A DNA stretch of 34,992 nucleotides from an uncultured Eubacteriales bacterium (GTDB taxonomy: Bacteria; Bacillota; Clostridia; UBA1212; CASDQQ01). Each line of letters opens with the position of its first letter. The first letter of the stretch is position 1. The notes under the pieces were generated by a model. The model saw only the letters and a program-made list of their open reading frames with translations. It was not told the origin of the DNA and searched no databases. The translations under genes were made by a program, and so were the position numbers. Location: contig CASDQQ010000062.1 in NCBI GenBank assembly GCA_949282945.1, forward strand, positions 1-34,992, written 5' to 3'. This document shows, in pieces, positions 17,344 through 25,917 of this stretch.

Positions 17344-17592
17344 GTGGTTGATAAAAATACCATGCTTTTTAAAGTGGACAGGGAAAAGCCTGTTGAACCG
17401 AGAACGGTTTTAGAGTCTGTTTACCAGTCTCTTAAAGAAAAAGGATATAACCCTATAAGTCAGCTTATAGGTTATATAATGTCGGGAGATCCTACTTATA
17501 TTACAAATCACAACGGCGCCAGATCTTTAATAACAAGACTTGACAGAGATGAGTTATTAGAAGAAGTTTTTAAATACTATTTGGAAGAGTAG
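17344..17592 (+). CDS. ireB: IreB family regulatory phosphoprotein (UPF0297/DUF965)
   Basis: Small 82-residue protein. In Enterococcus faecalis IreB is a substrate of the PASTA kinase IreK and limits cephalosporin resistance. Seen: family core [29 protein letters not shown] and [19 protein letters not shown] start supported by AGGAGGTG (17331-17338). It heads the conserved ireB-ruvX-DUF1292 trio found across Firmicutes (yrzL-yrrK-yrzB in Bacillus). Confidence 0.94.
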   Translation: MVDKNTMLFKVDREKPVEPRTVLESVYQSLKEKGYNPISQLIGYIMSGDPTYITNHNGARSLITRLDRDELLEEVFKYYLEE

Positions 17593-17604
17593 GTAATTTT
17601 GATA

Positions 17605-18024
17605 ATGAGAATATTGGGTCTGGATTATGGCGACAGTCGAATAGGAGTTGCGGTAAGCGATCCGTTAGGATGGACGGCTAATGGGTTGGATACTGTCAAA
17701 GCAAAAAATGGCTTTAATAAAGCTGTAGATGAAATAGCTGAGATCTGCGCCAAGTATCAGCCTGAAAAAGTGGTCGTAGGTTATCCGAAAAATATGGACG
17801 GAAGTTCCGGAGAAAGGATAGAAAAGACAGAAAGCTTTATAAAGGCGCTGCTAGTAAGAAATCCGGAGCTTGACATCGTAAGGTGGGACGAACGGCTTAC
17901 TTCGGTGGCAGCCCACAGAACAATGAGGGAAATTGGCATAAATACGCGGAAAAAGGGAAAAGGAGTTGTAGATTGTATAGCTGCAGAGCTTATATTACAA
18001 GCGTATTTAGACAGTATAAGATAA
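17605..18024 (+). CDS. ruvX: YqgF/RuvX-like RNase H-fold nuclease
   Basis: Member of the YqgF family, implicated in 16S rRNA 5' maturation and annotated as a putative Holliday junction resolvase. Seen: GLDYGDSRIGVAVSDP (first catalytic Asp), VVGYPKNMDGSSGER, WDERLTSVAAHR (second acidic site) and GVVDCIAAELILQAYLD (last Asp). 139 residues, as usual. ATG 17605 gives the standard MRILGLDYG start; TTG 17599, two codons earlier, is closer to the weak SD AGGTAA and is possible. Confidence 0.94.
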   Translation: MRILGLDYGDSRIGVAVSDPLGWTANGLDTVKAKNGFNKAVDEIAEICAKYQPEKVVVGYPKNMDGSSGERIEKTESFIKALLVRNPELDIVRWDERLTSVAAHRTMREIGINTRKKGKGVVDCIAAELILQAYLDSIR

Positions 18025-18045
18025 AATATTTCAGGAGGGTACAAA

Positions 18046-18327
18046 ATGGCGGATGAAAATACAATAGTTTTGACAGATGAAAATGGAGAGGAAGATTCTT
18101 TTGAGTATTTAGATACCATAGAGTATGAGGGAGAGGAATTTGTTGTGATGACCCCCGTAAGCGAGGAAGAGTCGGATGAGCTAGAGGTCGTGATATTCAG
18201 AATTTTACATGAGGAAAACGGTGATGATTCTTTTGTTACTGAAGAGGATGATTCTATAGTAGAATCTGTATTCGAGATTTTCAGAGAAAGATATGAAGAA
18301 GCCGATGATGATGAATATGGCGAATAA
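18046..18327 (+). CDS. DUF1292 family protein
   Basis: Acidic 93-residue protein of the YrzB/DUF1292 family; molecular function unknown. Seen: the family pattern ITLTDENGEE-like start (IVLTDENGEEDSFEYLDTIEYEGEEFVVM), then VVIFRIL and an acidic C-terminus ending EADDDEYGE. SD AGGAGGG sits 7 bases upstream. It follows ireB-ruvX in the order conserved in Firmicutes. Confidence 0.92.
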   Translation: MADENTIVLTDENGEEDSFEYLDTIEYEGEEFVVMTPVSEEESDELEVVIFRILHEENGDDSFVTEEDDSIVESVFEIFRERYEEADDDEYGE

Positions 18328-18342
18328 TGGGAGATATGCGGA

Positions 18343-18582
18343 ATGGATGTTTTTTCAACTCATGGAGTATGTTCAAGACAGATACAGATAGATGTAGAAA
18401 ATAAGATCATCAAAAAGGTAAAGTTTATAGGAGGCTGTTCCGGAAATACTCAGGGAGTAGCGGCTCTTGTAGAGGGAATGACGGTTGAGGACGCTGTGAA
18501 AAAGCTTAAGGGTATAAAGTGCGGAGGAAAATCAACTTCCTGTCCTGATCAATTGGCCATAGCTTTAGAACAGTACCTGTAA
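18343..18582 (+). CDS. TIGR03905 family TSCPD domain protein
   Basis: Small 79-residue protein of the TSCPD domain family, named for its motif, seen here as KSTSCPDQLA near the C-terminus. The domain also occurs at the end of some ribonucleotide reductases, where the Cys residues bind metal or act in redox; the stand-alone function is unknown. Other conserved parts: THGVCSRQI, GGCSGNTQGV and GIKCGGKSTSC, giving four Cys. Start ATG 18343 with weak SD GGGAGA. It is the last gene of the ireB unit, before a terminator. Confidence 0.9.
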   Translation: MDVFSTHGVCSRQIQIDVENKIIKKVKFIGGCSGNTQGVAALVEGMTVEDAVKKLKGIKCGGKSTSCPDQLAIALEQYL

Positions 18583-18617
18583 TTAAAAATATTTACAAAT
18601 CATTAAATGAAATTGAA

Positions 18618-18648
18618 GCGGCGTATATGATTTTCGCCGTTTTTTTTA
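18618..18648 (+). terminator. Rho-independent terminator after the TSCPD gene
   Basis: CGGCG (18619-18623) pairs with CGCCG (18635-18639), with an additional G-T pair, followed by eight T. It separates the ireB unit from the large transport operon. Confidence 0.75.
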
Positions 18649-18701
18649 TTATAATGGTAGAATTTTTGTACAAAACTTATAATTTCTGTTAACGAAAATT
18701 A

Positions 18702-18731
18702 TTGACAATTACTGTTTGGGAGAAGTATAAT
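18702..18731 (+). promoter_or_regulatory. Promoter of the seven-gene transport operon
   Basis: TTGACA (18702-18707), 18-base spacer, TATAAT (18726-18731): both hexamers perfect. About 43 bases separate the -10 from the first ATG. Confidence 0.85.
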
Positions 18732-18732
18732 A

Positions 18733-18748
18733 AACTAAATTATTAGTT
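18733..18748. promoter_or_regulatory. Putative operator at the transport operon start
   Basis: Perfect dyad AACTAA-ATTA-TTAGTT directly downstream of the -10, where transcription would start. It uses the same half-sites as the MarR site at 4437 but in reversed order. No regulator gene lies in the operon, so any binding protein is encoded elsewhere. Confidence 0.5.
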
Positions 18749-18774
18749 CTATTATTATCAATGAGGTGGATTGT

Positions 18775-21700
18775 ATGTGCAATACTAATTGTTCGAAGCC
18801 TAACGCTTTAAGAACTTATATGATTGTGTTTTTGGCTGTGGCAATCGCGCTTACGTCTATGAACGTCAGTGTATATGCCGCGCCGGGAGCATCTCTTTCA
18901 GACAAAGTTCAGGAAAGTATAGGCGGAAGCACGGAAGAAGAGGATGAGTTTATTCTTTCAAGTGAAACCTATTATCCTGATTACATCGCTCAGAAGGATT
19001 CGGAAGGATTTACAGATTATAAAGGAGAAGATGTAGATGTTTCTTTAGGTACTGCGAAGCTTCCCGATGGATTTAATGCAAGCGATTATTTGAAGGATAA
19101 ATATTTAGCGGAAGAGCTTAATGAAGAATATTCCGGAGAATTTTTCGTATGGGACAACAGCGACGTCAGATGGGTAGAGTTTAGCGTCGATATAAAAGAA
19201 AAAGGGTATTACAATATTGAAATCGAATATTATACTCCAACAGGTTCTGTACAGACTCCGCAGCGTTCACTGAATATAGACGGTCAACTTCTTTTTACCG
19301 AGTCGGTGACGGTTGATTTCAGCAGACTGTGGAAGGATTCCACTCCTGTAGATAAGGAACATATGATACTTAATTCCATAGGGGATCAGGTAAGGCCTAA
19401 ACAGGAGCAGGTATTCGGACTGAGAACAATGAGGATCAACGACCATGACGGAAAGTATAATAACCCGTTAAAATATGCGTTGGATGAAGGCTCTCACACG
19501 ATTAAATTTTTATATCAATATGAAGACATTGTCATAAAGAGCATAAAGCTTGTAGCTCCGGAGGAAATCCCTACATATGAAGAAAAGCTTGCCGAGTGGA
19601 AGAGCAACGGAGCCAAAGAAGCTACAGGAACAATCAGAATAGAGGGTGAGGCAGTAACTTATAAGTCAGATTCTTCTCTCAGAGTTGATGCTTCATCTGA
19701 CCCGGTAGCTTATCCGAGTTATGAAAATGGGAGTACAAGGCTTAATGTTATCGGTGGGTCTACATGGGCGGCTTCCAATCAGACGCTTACTTGGAGATTT
19801 AAAGTAGAAGAATCCGGACTTTATAAGATCGTTCTGCGTGCGTATGCAAAGTATACGGACGGTATTCCTGTTTATAGGCAGGTAAAGATCAACGGCGAAG
19901 TTCCATTTAAAGAGTTTGAATGCTATGAAATAGCTTTTGATGACTGGAATTGCTTTGCTCTGGAAGATGGAGGCGAGGCGCTTCTTGTTTATCTTGATGC
20001 CGACAGGGAATACAATGAACTCCAACTTACCGTTAAGCTCGGAGAGATAGCCGAGATAATGAATGCTCTTGAGGTTGACGCAAACAGACTTTCTTCTCTT
20101 GTTAAGGATATTACAAAGATTACAAGTACAAATCCTGATCCTAACTTTGAATATAATCTTGAAGATAAGATACCTAATCTTGTAGAGAGATTTCAGCAGA
20201 TATCAGATAGTTTCGGAGAACAGATAGACAGAATATCCGGGCTTTCTTCAAAAAGACCTTCTGCTGTCAATAACTTTATAATGATGCAGGAACAGATTGA
20301 CAGGATGATCGCCAATACAGAAATCATAGCTAAAAACTATTCTTCACTTACCGACGCTATGACAAACCTTTCTACATGGATAAAGAACTTTGCAAGTCTT
20401 CCTATGCAGATAGATTATATTGAGTTTATACAGCCTGAGGCTGAGGTTGAAGTGGTTGTTTCAAACATATGGCAGAAACTTTCAGCGGCATTCGTGGCGT
20501 TTATGGTTTCCTTTACAAAAGATTATGACAACGTAGGAGGAAAGGCCGGAGTAGATGGAGAGGAAGCTGTTACTTTACAGGTTTGGATATCCAGAGGTAA
20601 AGAATGGGCTGAGATATTAAAACAGTTGGCTGATGAAGAGTTCTATACTGAGAAAAATATATCGATAAATATGAATATCTTGCCTAGCGGACAGCTTAAT
20701 GCTTCTGCAAGCAGCGTTCTTTTACTTGCGCTTGCTTCAGGGACGGCTCCCGACGTTTGTCTGGGTGTTGCGTCCAACCTGCCAGTGGAGTATGGTATGC
20801 GTGACGCTATTTATCCTTTGACAAACTTCGGAGAAGAATTTGATGAAGTTAAGAGCAGGTTCCTGGACGGTATAATGATTCCTTTCTATTTTAAAGGTGA
20901 TTATTACGGGCTGCCTGAGACAATGGATTTCCAGTGCCTATATTACAGAAAAGATATTTTGAGCGAGTATAATCTTGAGATACCGGATACATGGACTGAT
21001 GTATATACAAAGATACTTCCTGTTCTTAATAATAATGGTATGGACTTTTATTACGCCGGAGGCTATAATCCGTTCCTTTTCCAAAATGGAGGAACTTACT
21101 TTAAAAATGACGACAAAGAGTCTGCGTGGGATTCCCCTGAAGCCGTTACCGGATTTAAACAGTGGACAGATTTGTATACTATATATGATATACCTGTAAC
21201 TGCCGATTTCTACACAAGGTTCAGATCAGGACAGATGCCTCTGGGAATTGGCGGAATAGATGTTTACACTAAGCTTGTGTCAGCTGCTCCTGAAATTTCA
21301 GGTAAGTGGGGCGTTGCTTCTATACCTGGAACAATGCAGGCTGACGGCGAAATCAACAGAGCCGCCGGAGGAGGCACTACTGCGTGTATCATATTAAATG
21401 ACAGCGATAAGCATGCTGAAAGTTGGGAATTCCTAAAGTGGTATACCGACGCGGATACTCAGGTTTCATATGCCAATGATATAAAATCTATAATAGGTCC
21501 TGAAGCCATATGGGCCTCGGCGAACGTGGAAGCTTTCAATGATCTGCCATGGGATGCCGAACTTAAAGATGTTATCGAGGAATACCAGAAATGGTATCAG
21601 GACGCTCCTAACGTAGTGGGCGGATATATCGTTGCAAGGTATCTTGAAAATGCGCGTGTTGCTGTTGTAGTTAACAGTGAACCATACAGGCCTTCATTGG

Positions 21701-21807
21701 AAAAAGCTGTTAAAGAAATAAACCGTGAGTTAGAGCTTAAGAACGCGGAGTTTGAACGAAGAGAAAAAATAGAAGCGGAAAAAGCTGCTCAAAATAATAA
21801 TGAATAA
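18775..21807 (+). CDS. Large extracellular solute-binding protein with carbohydrate-binding-like N-terminus
   Basis: Secreted 1010-residue protein. Order: signal peptide (about 1-34, hydrophobic MIVFLAVAIALTSM, possible SPase I site after VYA, no lipobox); a beta-sandwich-like region (about 120-275); a second one (about 285-420, with FKVEESGLYKIVLRAY); a helical stalk (about 422-595); then a family 1 solute-binding domain (about 598-975) starting TLQVWISRGKEWAEIL, with ASGTAPDVCLG, YGLPETMDFQCLYYRKDIL and WEFLKWYTD; and a charged helix tail. The sandwiches look like CBM6/35-type sugar-binding folds, by pattern only. ATG 18775 has GAGGTG 6 bases upstream; GTG 18766 lies inside that SD. Ordinary binding proteins are about 450 residues, so this is more than twice the normal size. 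Confidence 0.9.
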   Translation: MCNTNCSKPNALRTYMIVFLAVAIALTSMNVSVYAAPGASLSDKVQESIGGSTEEEDEFILSSETYYPDYIAQKDSEGFTDYKGEDVDVSLGTAKLPDGFNASDYLKDKYLAEELNEEYSGEFFVWDNSDVRWVEFSVDIKEKGYYNIEIEYYTPTGSVQTPQRSLNIDGQLLFTESVTVDFSRLWKDSTPVDKEHMILNSIGDQVRPKQEQVFGLRTMRINDHDGKYNNPLKYALDEGSHTIKFLYQYEDIVIKSIKLVAPEEIPTYEEKLAEWKSNGAKEATGTIRIEGEAVTYKSDSSLRVDASSDPVAYPSYENGSTRLNVIGGSTWAASNQTLTWRFKVEESGLYKIVLRAYAKYTDGIPVYRQVKINGEVPFKEFECYEIAFDDWNCFALEDGGEALLVYLDADREYNELQLTVKLGEIAEIMNALEVDANRLSSLVKDITKITSTNPDPNFEYNLEDKIPNLVERFQQISDSFGEQIDRISGLSSKRPSAVNNFIMMQEQIDRMIANTEIIAKNYSSLTDAMTNLSTWIKNFASLPMQIDYIEFIQPEAEVEVVVSNIWQKLSAAFVAFMVSFTKDYDNVGGKAGVDGEEAVTLQVWISRGKEWAEILKQLADEEFYTEKNISINMNILPSGQLNASASSVLLLALASGTAPDVCLGVASNLPVEYGMRDAIYPLTNFGEEFDEVKSRFLDGIMIPFYFKGDYYGLPETMDFQCLYYRKDILSEYNLEIPDTWTDVYTKILPVLNNNGMDFYYAGGYNPFLFQNGGTYFKNDDKESAWDSPEAVTGFKQWTDLYTIYDIPVTADFYTRFRSGQMPLGIGGIDVYTKLVSAAPEISGKWGVASIPGTMQADGEINRAAGGGTTACIILNDSDKHAESWEFLKWYTDADTQVSYANDIKSIIGPEAIWASANVEAFNDLPWDAELKDVIEEYQKWYQDAPNVVGGYIVARYLENARVAVVVNSEPYRPSLEKAVKEINRELELKNAEFERREKIEAEKAAQNNNE

Positions 21808-21823
21808 GGAGGGGAGACAATAA

Positions 21824-22783
21824 ATGAGTTCTGGTGAAAATATTATTGAAAATAATAGTATAATTAAGGGCGGTTCCAAACCAAAGAAGAGACAGCGTCT
21901 TGGACACTCGGTAAAAGATGTTACAATTGCGTGGGCTTTCTTTCTCCCATTCTTTATAGTATTTATAGTATTTACGATTGTTCCGGTGGTAATGGCCATA
22001 TACCTGAGTTTAACGAATTATACGGTTTTACAGGACGCGATCTGGGTAGGCCTTGATAATTATATATATCTTATAACCTCAGATAATACATTTATAACGG
22101 CAATGCAAAATACCTTTGCTTTCGCTATATTATCCGGACCTATAAGTTATTTCATGTCTTTTATAATGGCGTGGGTCATAGACGGGCTGAAGTTTAAAAA
22201 CGTTTTCTCATTAGCGTTTTATGCTCCGTCTCTGGCAAGTGGTATAGCCATGAGTTCTATTTGGTTAGTATTTTTTGCAAATGACAGTACCGGTCATTTG
22301 AATAAGCTGCTCCTTGATCTGGGATGGATAACATCCCCGATACTTTGGACGCAAACCCCGGCTTACATACTTCCTATAGTTACTATAGTATCTGTTTGGA
22401 TGGGTATGGGTAACGGATTCCTGGGTTTCCTTGCCGGGTTTCAGGGCCTTGACAGGCAGGTATTTGAATCGGGAGCTATCGACGGTATAAGAAATAAGTA
22501 TCAGGAACTTATATACCTTATATTGCCAATGATGAAGCCTATGCTTCTTTACGGCGCTATTAATACTATAACCGGATCTTTGGGAATATTTGATATAGTT
22601 GTCAATATTGCCGGATTCCCCGGGCCTGATATGGCCGGCCTTACTATAGCCGGACATTTGAACGACTATGCGTTTACAAGATTTGATATAGGTTATGCTT
22701 CTGCGATAGCTGTTATATTGTTTATCATAACCTTTATTTTAGGAAAGATAGTATTTAAAGTCTTGGGAACTAAGGATGAATAA
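21824..22783 (+). CDS. Carbohydrate-type ABC permease, UgpA/MalF-like (pair 1)
   Basis: Inner-membrane permease of 319 residues, starting with a cytoplasmic polar tail (residues 1-33) followed by six hydrophobic segments. The ATPase-contact EAA loop reads FESGAIDGIRNKYQELIYLI, with ESG in place of the usual EAA. It lies 16 bases after the binding-protein gene and 12 before its partner. It should form a heterodimer with the next gene product and use an ATPase encoded elsewhere, as none lies in the operon. Confidence 0.92.
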   Translation: MSSGENIIENNSIIKGGSKPKKRQRLGHSVKDVTIAWAFFLPFFIVFIVFTIVPVVMAIYLSLTNYTVLQDAIWVGLDNYIYLITSDNTFITAMQNTFAFAILSGPISYFMSFIMAWVIDGLKFKNVFSLAFYAPSLASGIAMSSIWLVFFANDSTGHLNKLLLDLGWITSPILWTQTPAYILPIVTIVSVWMGMGNGFLGFLAGFQGLDRQVFESGAIDGIRNKYQELIYLILPMMKPMLLYGAINTITGSLGIFDIVVNIAGFPGPDMAGLTIAGHLNDYAFTRFDIGYASAIAVILFIITFILGKIVFKVLGTKDE

Positions 22784-22795
22784 GGGGGGATTATT

Positions 22796-23668
22796 ATGGC
22801 GAGTATTAGAGTAGGAAAGAGAATTGTTATATTACATCCCGGAACATTCTTTAAGTATGTTTTTATGATAGCTTTGGTTTGCTTTACTGCACTTCCTCTG
22901 GAGTTTTTGGTGGTTCAGGCATTCAAACCGCTTGATGAGCTTTTCATATATCCTCCGAGATTTTATGTTGTAAATCCTACGCTGAAAAATTTCAGCGAGC
23001 TGCTTATGGCGATGGACGGCTCTACTGTTCCATTTACAAGGTACTTCTTTAACAGTGTAGTTGTAACTATTTTGACGGTTGGAGGTACTCTTTTGGTATG
23101 TTCATTGGCGGCGTATTCACTTACAAAACTTCCGCTTACGTGGAAAAATCAAATATTTAATGTAATAGTAGCTACGTTAATGTTCAGCGCTCCTGTTACT
23201 CAGATTTCTAACTATCTGATCATTAACTCGCTTGGTTGGGTAAATACTTATTGGGCGCTCGTGATTCCAAAGTTGGCTACTCCGATGTACTTTTTCTTGT
23301 TAAAGCAGAACTTTGACTCGGTTTTGCCGAATCAGCTTCTTGAGGCTGCCAAGATAGACGGAGCTAACGAATGGAAATCTTTCTGGAAGATTGCTATGCC
23401 TATAATGAAGCCGGCATGGTCTACGGTCATAGTATTTTCCTTTGTTGCTAACTGGAATGACTACAGCGGACCGTTGGTATACATAAACAGAGAAGCTTTA
23501 AAGACATTGCCTCTTGCTCTTTCACTGCTCCAGGGTGGTTTGGGCCAGGTGGCTCGTACAGGTGCGTTTAACGCCGCAGCGCTAGTTACTACGGCGCCTA
23601 CGATAATAGTTTATCTTGTAATGCAGGCTAAGGTTATGAAGACCATGGCTCATGCAGGTATTAAATAA
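22796..23668 (+). CDS. Carbohydrate-type ABC permease, UgpE/MalG-like (pair 1)
   Basis: Membrane permease of 290 residues, the second half of pair 1. The canonical EAA loop is LEAAKIDGANEWKSFWKIAMPIMKP. Six hydrophobic segments, with the usual cytoplasmic start and a short C-terminus. SD GGGGGGA sits a few bases upstream. The clean EAA motif here, compared with the altered one in its partner, suggests uneven ATPase contacts. Confidence 0.93.
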   Translation: MASIRVGKRIVILHPGTFFKYVFMIALVCFTALPLEFLVVQAFKPLDELFIYPPRFYVVNPTLKNFSELLMAMDGSTVPFTRYFFNSVVVTILTVGGTLLVCSLAAYSLTKLPLTWKNQIFNVIVATLMFSAPVTQISNYLIINSLGWVNTYWALVIPKLATPMYFFLLKQNFDSVLPNQLLEAAKIDGANEWKSFWKIAMPIMKPAWSTVIVFSFVANWNDYSGPLVYINREALKTLPLALSLLQGGLGQVARTGAFNAAALVTTAPTIIVYLVMQAKVMKTMAHAGIK

Positions 23669-23686
23669 GGAAAGGAGGATATAAAA

Positions 23687-25906
23687 ATGAAATTTAGTAA
23701 AATATTTAATTTAGCTGTTATCTTTCTTATCCTGCTTTCCGTTTTAATGGGAGCGGTTCCTGTTTCGGCTGATTCGAATTATTCATATTATTTGCCGTCA
23801 AGCGGCGGAATGAGCGGAGGATTTAGTATTCCCCTTGCTTACGAAACTACTAAAACTATAACTTATATCGAAGGTTTGGATTCTCAGATGAGTATGCCTT
23901 CAGATCTGTTCCTTTCGGAGGATGGATATATTTTTGTAGTGGATAAGAATAACGCGAGAGTTCTTAAGATAACTAAAGATGGAGAGTTGGTGGCCAATTA
24001 TGACGGTCTTTACGGAGAGTATGATGACGAGACTTATAATCAGAAAATTGCAGAAATAGACGAGGCCTATGCAAGAGGGGAGTTTGACGAGACCGAATAC
24101 AGGCACAGAAAAAGAGTTGTAGACGCGAGAAAGATAAGGAAGATGAATCAGCCTGGAGGCGTGTATGTTGATAGCGAGGGAGATATATTTATTGCGGATA
24201 CTAATAACGCGAGAATTTTACACCTTTCTCCGGAAGGAGAGTATGTAGAAATGTTTGTTGAGCCTGAATCGGATACTTTCGACTATGAAGATCATCCGTT
24301 CCAGCCTTATAAAGTATATGTAAATTCCGTATATAACATATATGTAATAAATTTCGCTGATTACCACGGATTTATCACTCTGGATGCCAATAATACGTTT
24401 TTAGGATATGTTGCCGCGTCAAAAATCGATTATGATTTTTGGTATAATGTTCAGAAGTTTATATATTCTAAAGAGGTCATGGAGATGATCGAGGCCAGAA
24501 CAACTCCGCCGTATTTTTCCAACTTTGTAATTTCAAAATATGACAGCCTTATATATGCGGTAGCGGAAAATGATAAAAAAGATCAGATCAAGAAACTTAC
24601 CCCGGCAGGAAATAACGTATATCCAACCGGAGTATACGGAAGTACCGGTATTGACCAGAGCGGAAAAGGTACATTCGCGTCTTTTAAAGATATAGCGGTT
24701 GGAAATACCGGACTTGTGTATGCGGCTGACGGAGCTACAATGGAAATATATATATATGATTCTGAAGGAAGCAGTGTTGCCGTAATCGGAGGACAGGGAA
24801 ACTATAAGGGAACATTTGGAAATATAAGCGCGATAGATATAGATTCCGATTCAAACCTTTATGTTCTTGATCAGGAAAAAAATACTATACAGGTAATGGA
24901 GCCTACCAAATTTATGCAAAAGGTAATGGAGGCGTCGGCTCTTTATTCTGACGGTAAATACGCAGAAGCTCTCAGTCCGTGGGAAGAGGTTTTAAGTATG
25001 CATAATACCTATTCTCTGGCGGTAAGAGGTATCGCAAAAGCTAAGTACGGAGAACTTGAGTATACTGAAGCTATGGAGCTTTACAAGTTGGCTTTGGACA
25101 GAGAGGGATATTCAGACGCTTACTATGAATACAGACTGGATTATTTCAGAGAGCATTTTACTGTAGTGGTGATCATTATAATATTGGTCGTAGTAGCTGT
25201 TATCCTTCTTATAGGGTATTTAAGAAGACTTTCGGCTAAGGTCGATCTGGTATACGACTATTCAAAGGATAAATATGGTATAAAAATATTTTTCCATACA
25301 TTGATATTAGTCATATTCCATCCTATTGACGCTTTTAATAAATTAAAGGCGAACAGAGACCGGTATAAGATATGGTCTATTGTAGTTATGATATTTGCGA
25401 TTCTGGCAGTAAGGATAGCATATATTTATTTGGTGCATTTCCCTATGTCCAGTCAGATACCTCAATATACGGATTTACTTCAGGAAATTATCGTTTACTT
25501 GCTTCCTTTGGCGGCATGGGCTATCGTGGGATTCGCGATTACCTCCATATCAAACGGCAAAACTAAGTTTAAAGAAACTTGCGTATCAGTTCTGTTCGCA
25601 TTTTCCCCGTATATTTTGTTCACATTGCCTTTAGGTGCCTTGTCAAATATTTTGTGTACAAATGAGATCGGTCTGTATGTAGGCTTGCAGACTATAATAC
25701 TGCTGTGGTGCGTAGCTCTTGAGTTATTGGCTCTTATGAATCTTAATGAATATTCATTTAAGGAAATGGTAACAAATACCATCAAGATCCTGTTTGCTAC
25801 GGTATGTATAGTTTTGTTGGTAGGTATGTTCTATATCATAGTAGATCAGTTCTTCATCTTTATCGAAGAGATAAATATGGAGCTTGTGTATATGAGTAGA
25901 CGATAG
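23687..25906 (+). CDS. NHL beta-propeller / TPR-like / Yip1-type membrane protein
   Basis: Unusual 739-residue architecture. Signal peptide or N-terminal anchor (1-28, VSA before DS); NHL-type repeats from about 55 to 406, with blades such as PSDLFLSEDGYIFVVDKNNA and PGGVYVDSEGDIFIADTNNA; a TPR-like segment (about 409-480, ASALYSDGKYAEALSPWEEV); a very hydrophobic helix (about 490-513); and a Yip1-type domain with about five membrane helices (530-739, starting HTLILVIFHPIDAFNKLK). The propeller would face outside while the Yip1 part sits in the membrane. SD AAAGGAGG upstream. It lies between permease pair 1 and the DUF5696 gene. Probably a scaffold or glycan-contacting partner of the transporter; function unknown. 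Confidence 0.85.
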   Translation: MKFSKIFNLAVIFLILLSVLMGAVPVSADSNYSYYLPSSGGMSGGFSIPLAYETTKTITYIEGLDSQMSMPSDLFLSEDGYIFVVDKNNARVLKITKDGELVANYDGLYGEYDDETYNQKIAEIDEAYARGEFDETEYRHRKRVVDARKIRKMNQPGGVYVDSEGDIFIADTNNARILHLSPEGEYVEMFVEPESDTFDYEDHPFQPYKVYVNSVYNIYVINFADYHGFITLDANNTFLGYVAASKIDYDFWYNVQKFIYSKEVMEMIEARTTPPYFSNFVISKYDSLIYAVAENDKKDQIKKLTPAGNNVYPTGVYGSTGIDQSGKGTFASFKDIAVGNTGLVYAADGATMEIYIYDSEGSSVAVIGGQGNYKGTFGNISAIDIDSDSNLYVLDQEKNTIQVMEPTKFMQKVMEASALYSDGKYAEALSPWEEVLSMHNTYSLAVRGIAKAKYGELEYTEAMELYKLALDREGYSDAYYEYRLDYFREHFTVVVIIIILVVVAVILLIGYLRRLSAKVDLVYDYSKDKYGIKIFFHTLILVIFHPIDAFNKLKANRDRYKIWSIVVMIFAILAVRIAYIYLVHFPMSSQIPQYTDLLQEIIVYLLPLAAWAIVGFAITSISNGKTKFKETCVSVLFAFSPYILFTLPLGALSNILCTNEIGLYVGLQTIILLWCVALELLALMNLNEYSFKEMVTNTIKILFATVCIVLLVGMFYIIVDQFFIFIEEINMELVYMSRR

Positions 25907-25917
25907 GAGGCGAAAAA

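Noticed and set aside
19693-20025. 110-codon minus-strand frame inside the binding protein gene
   Set aside because: No SD or domain; it is the reverse of a well-supported coding region.
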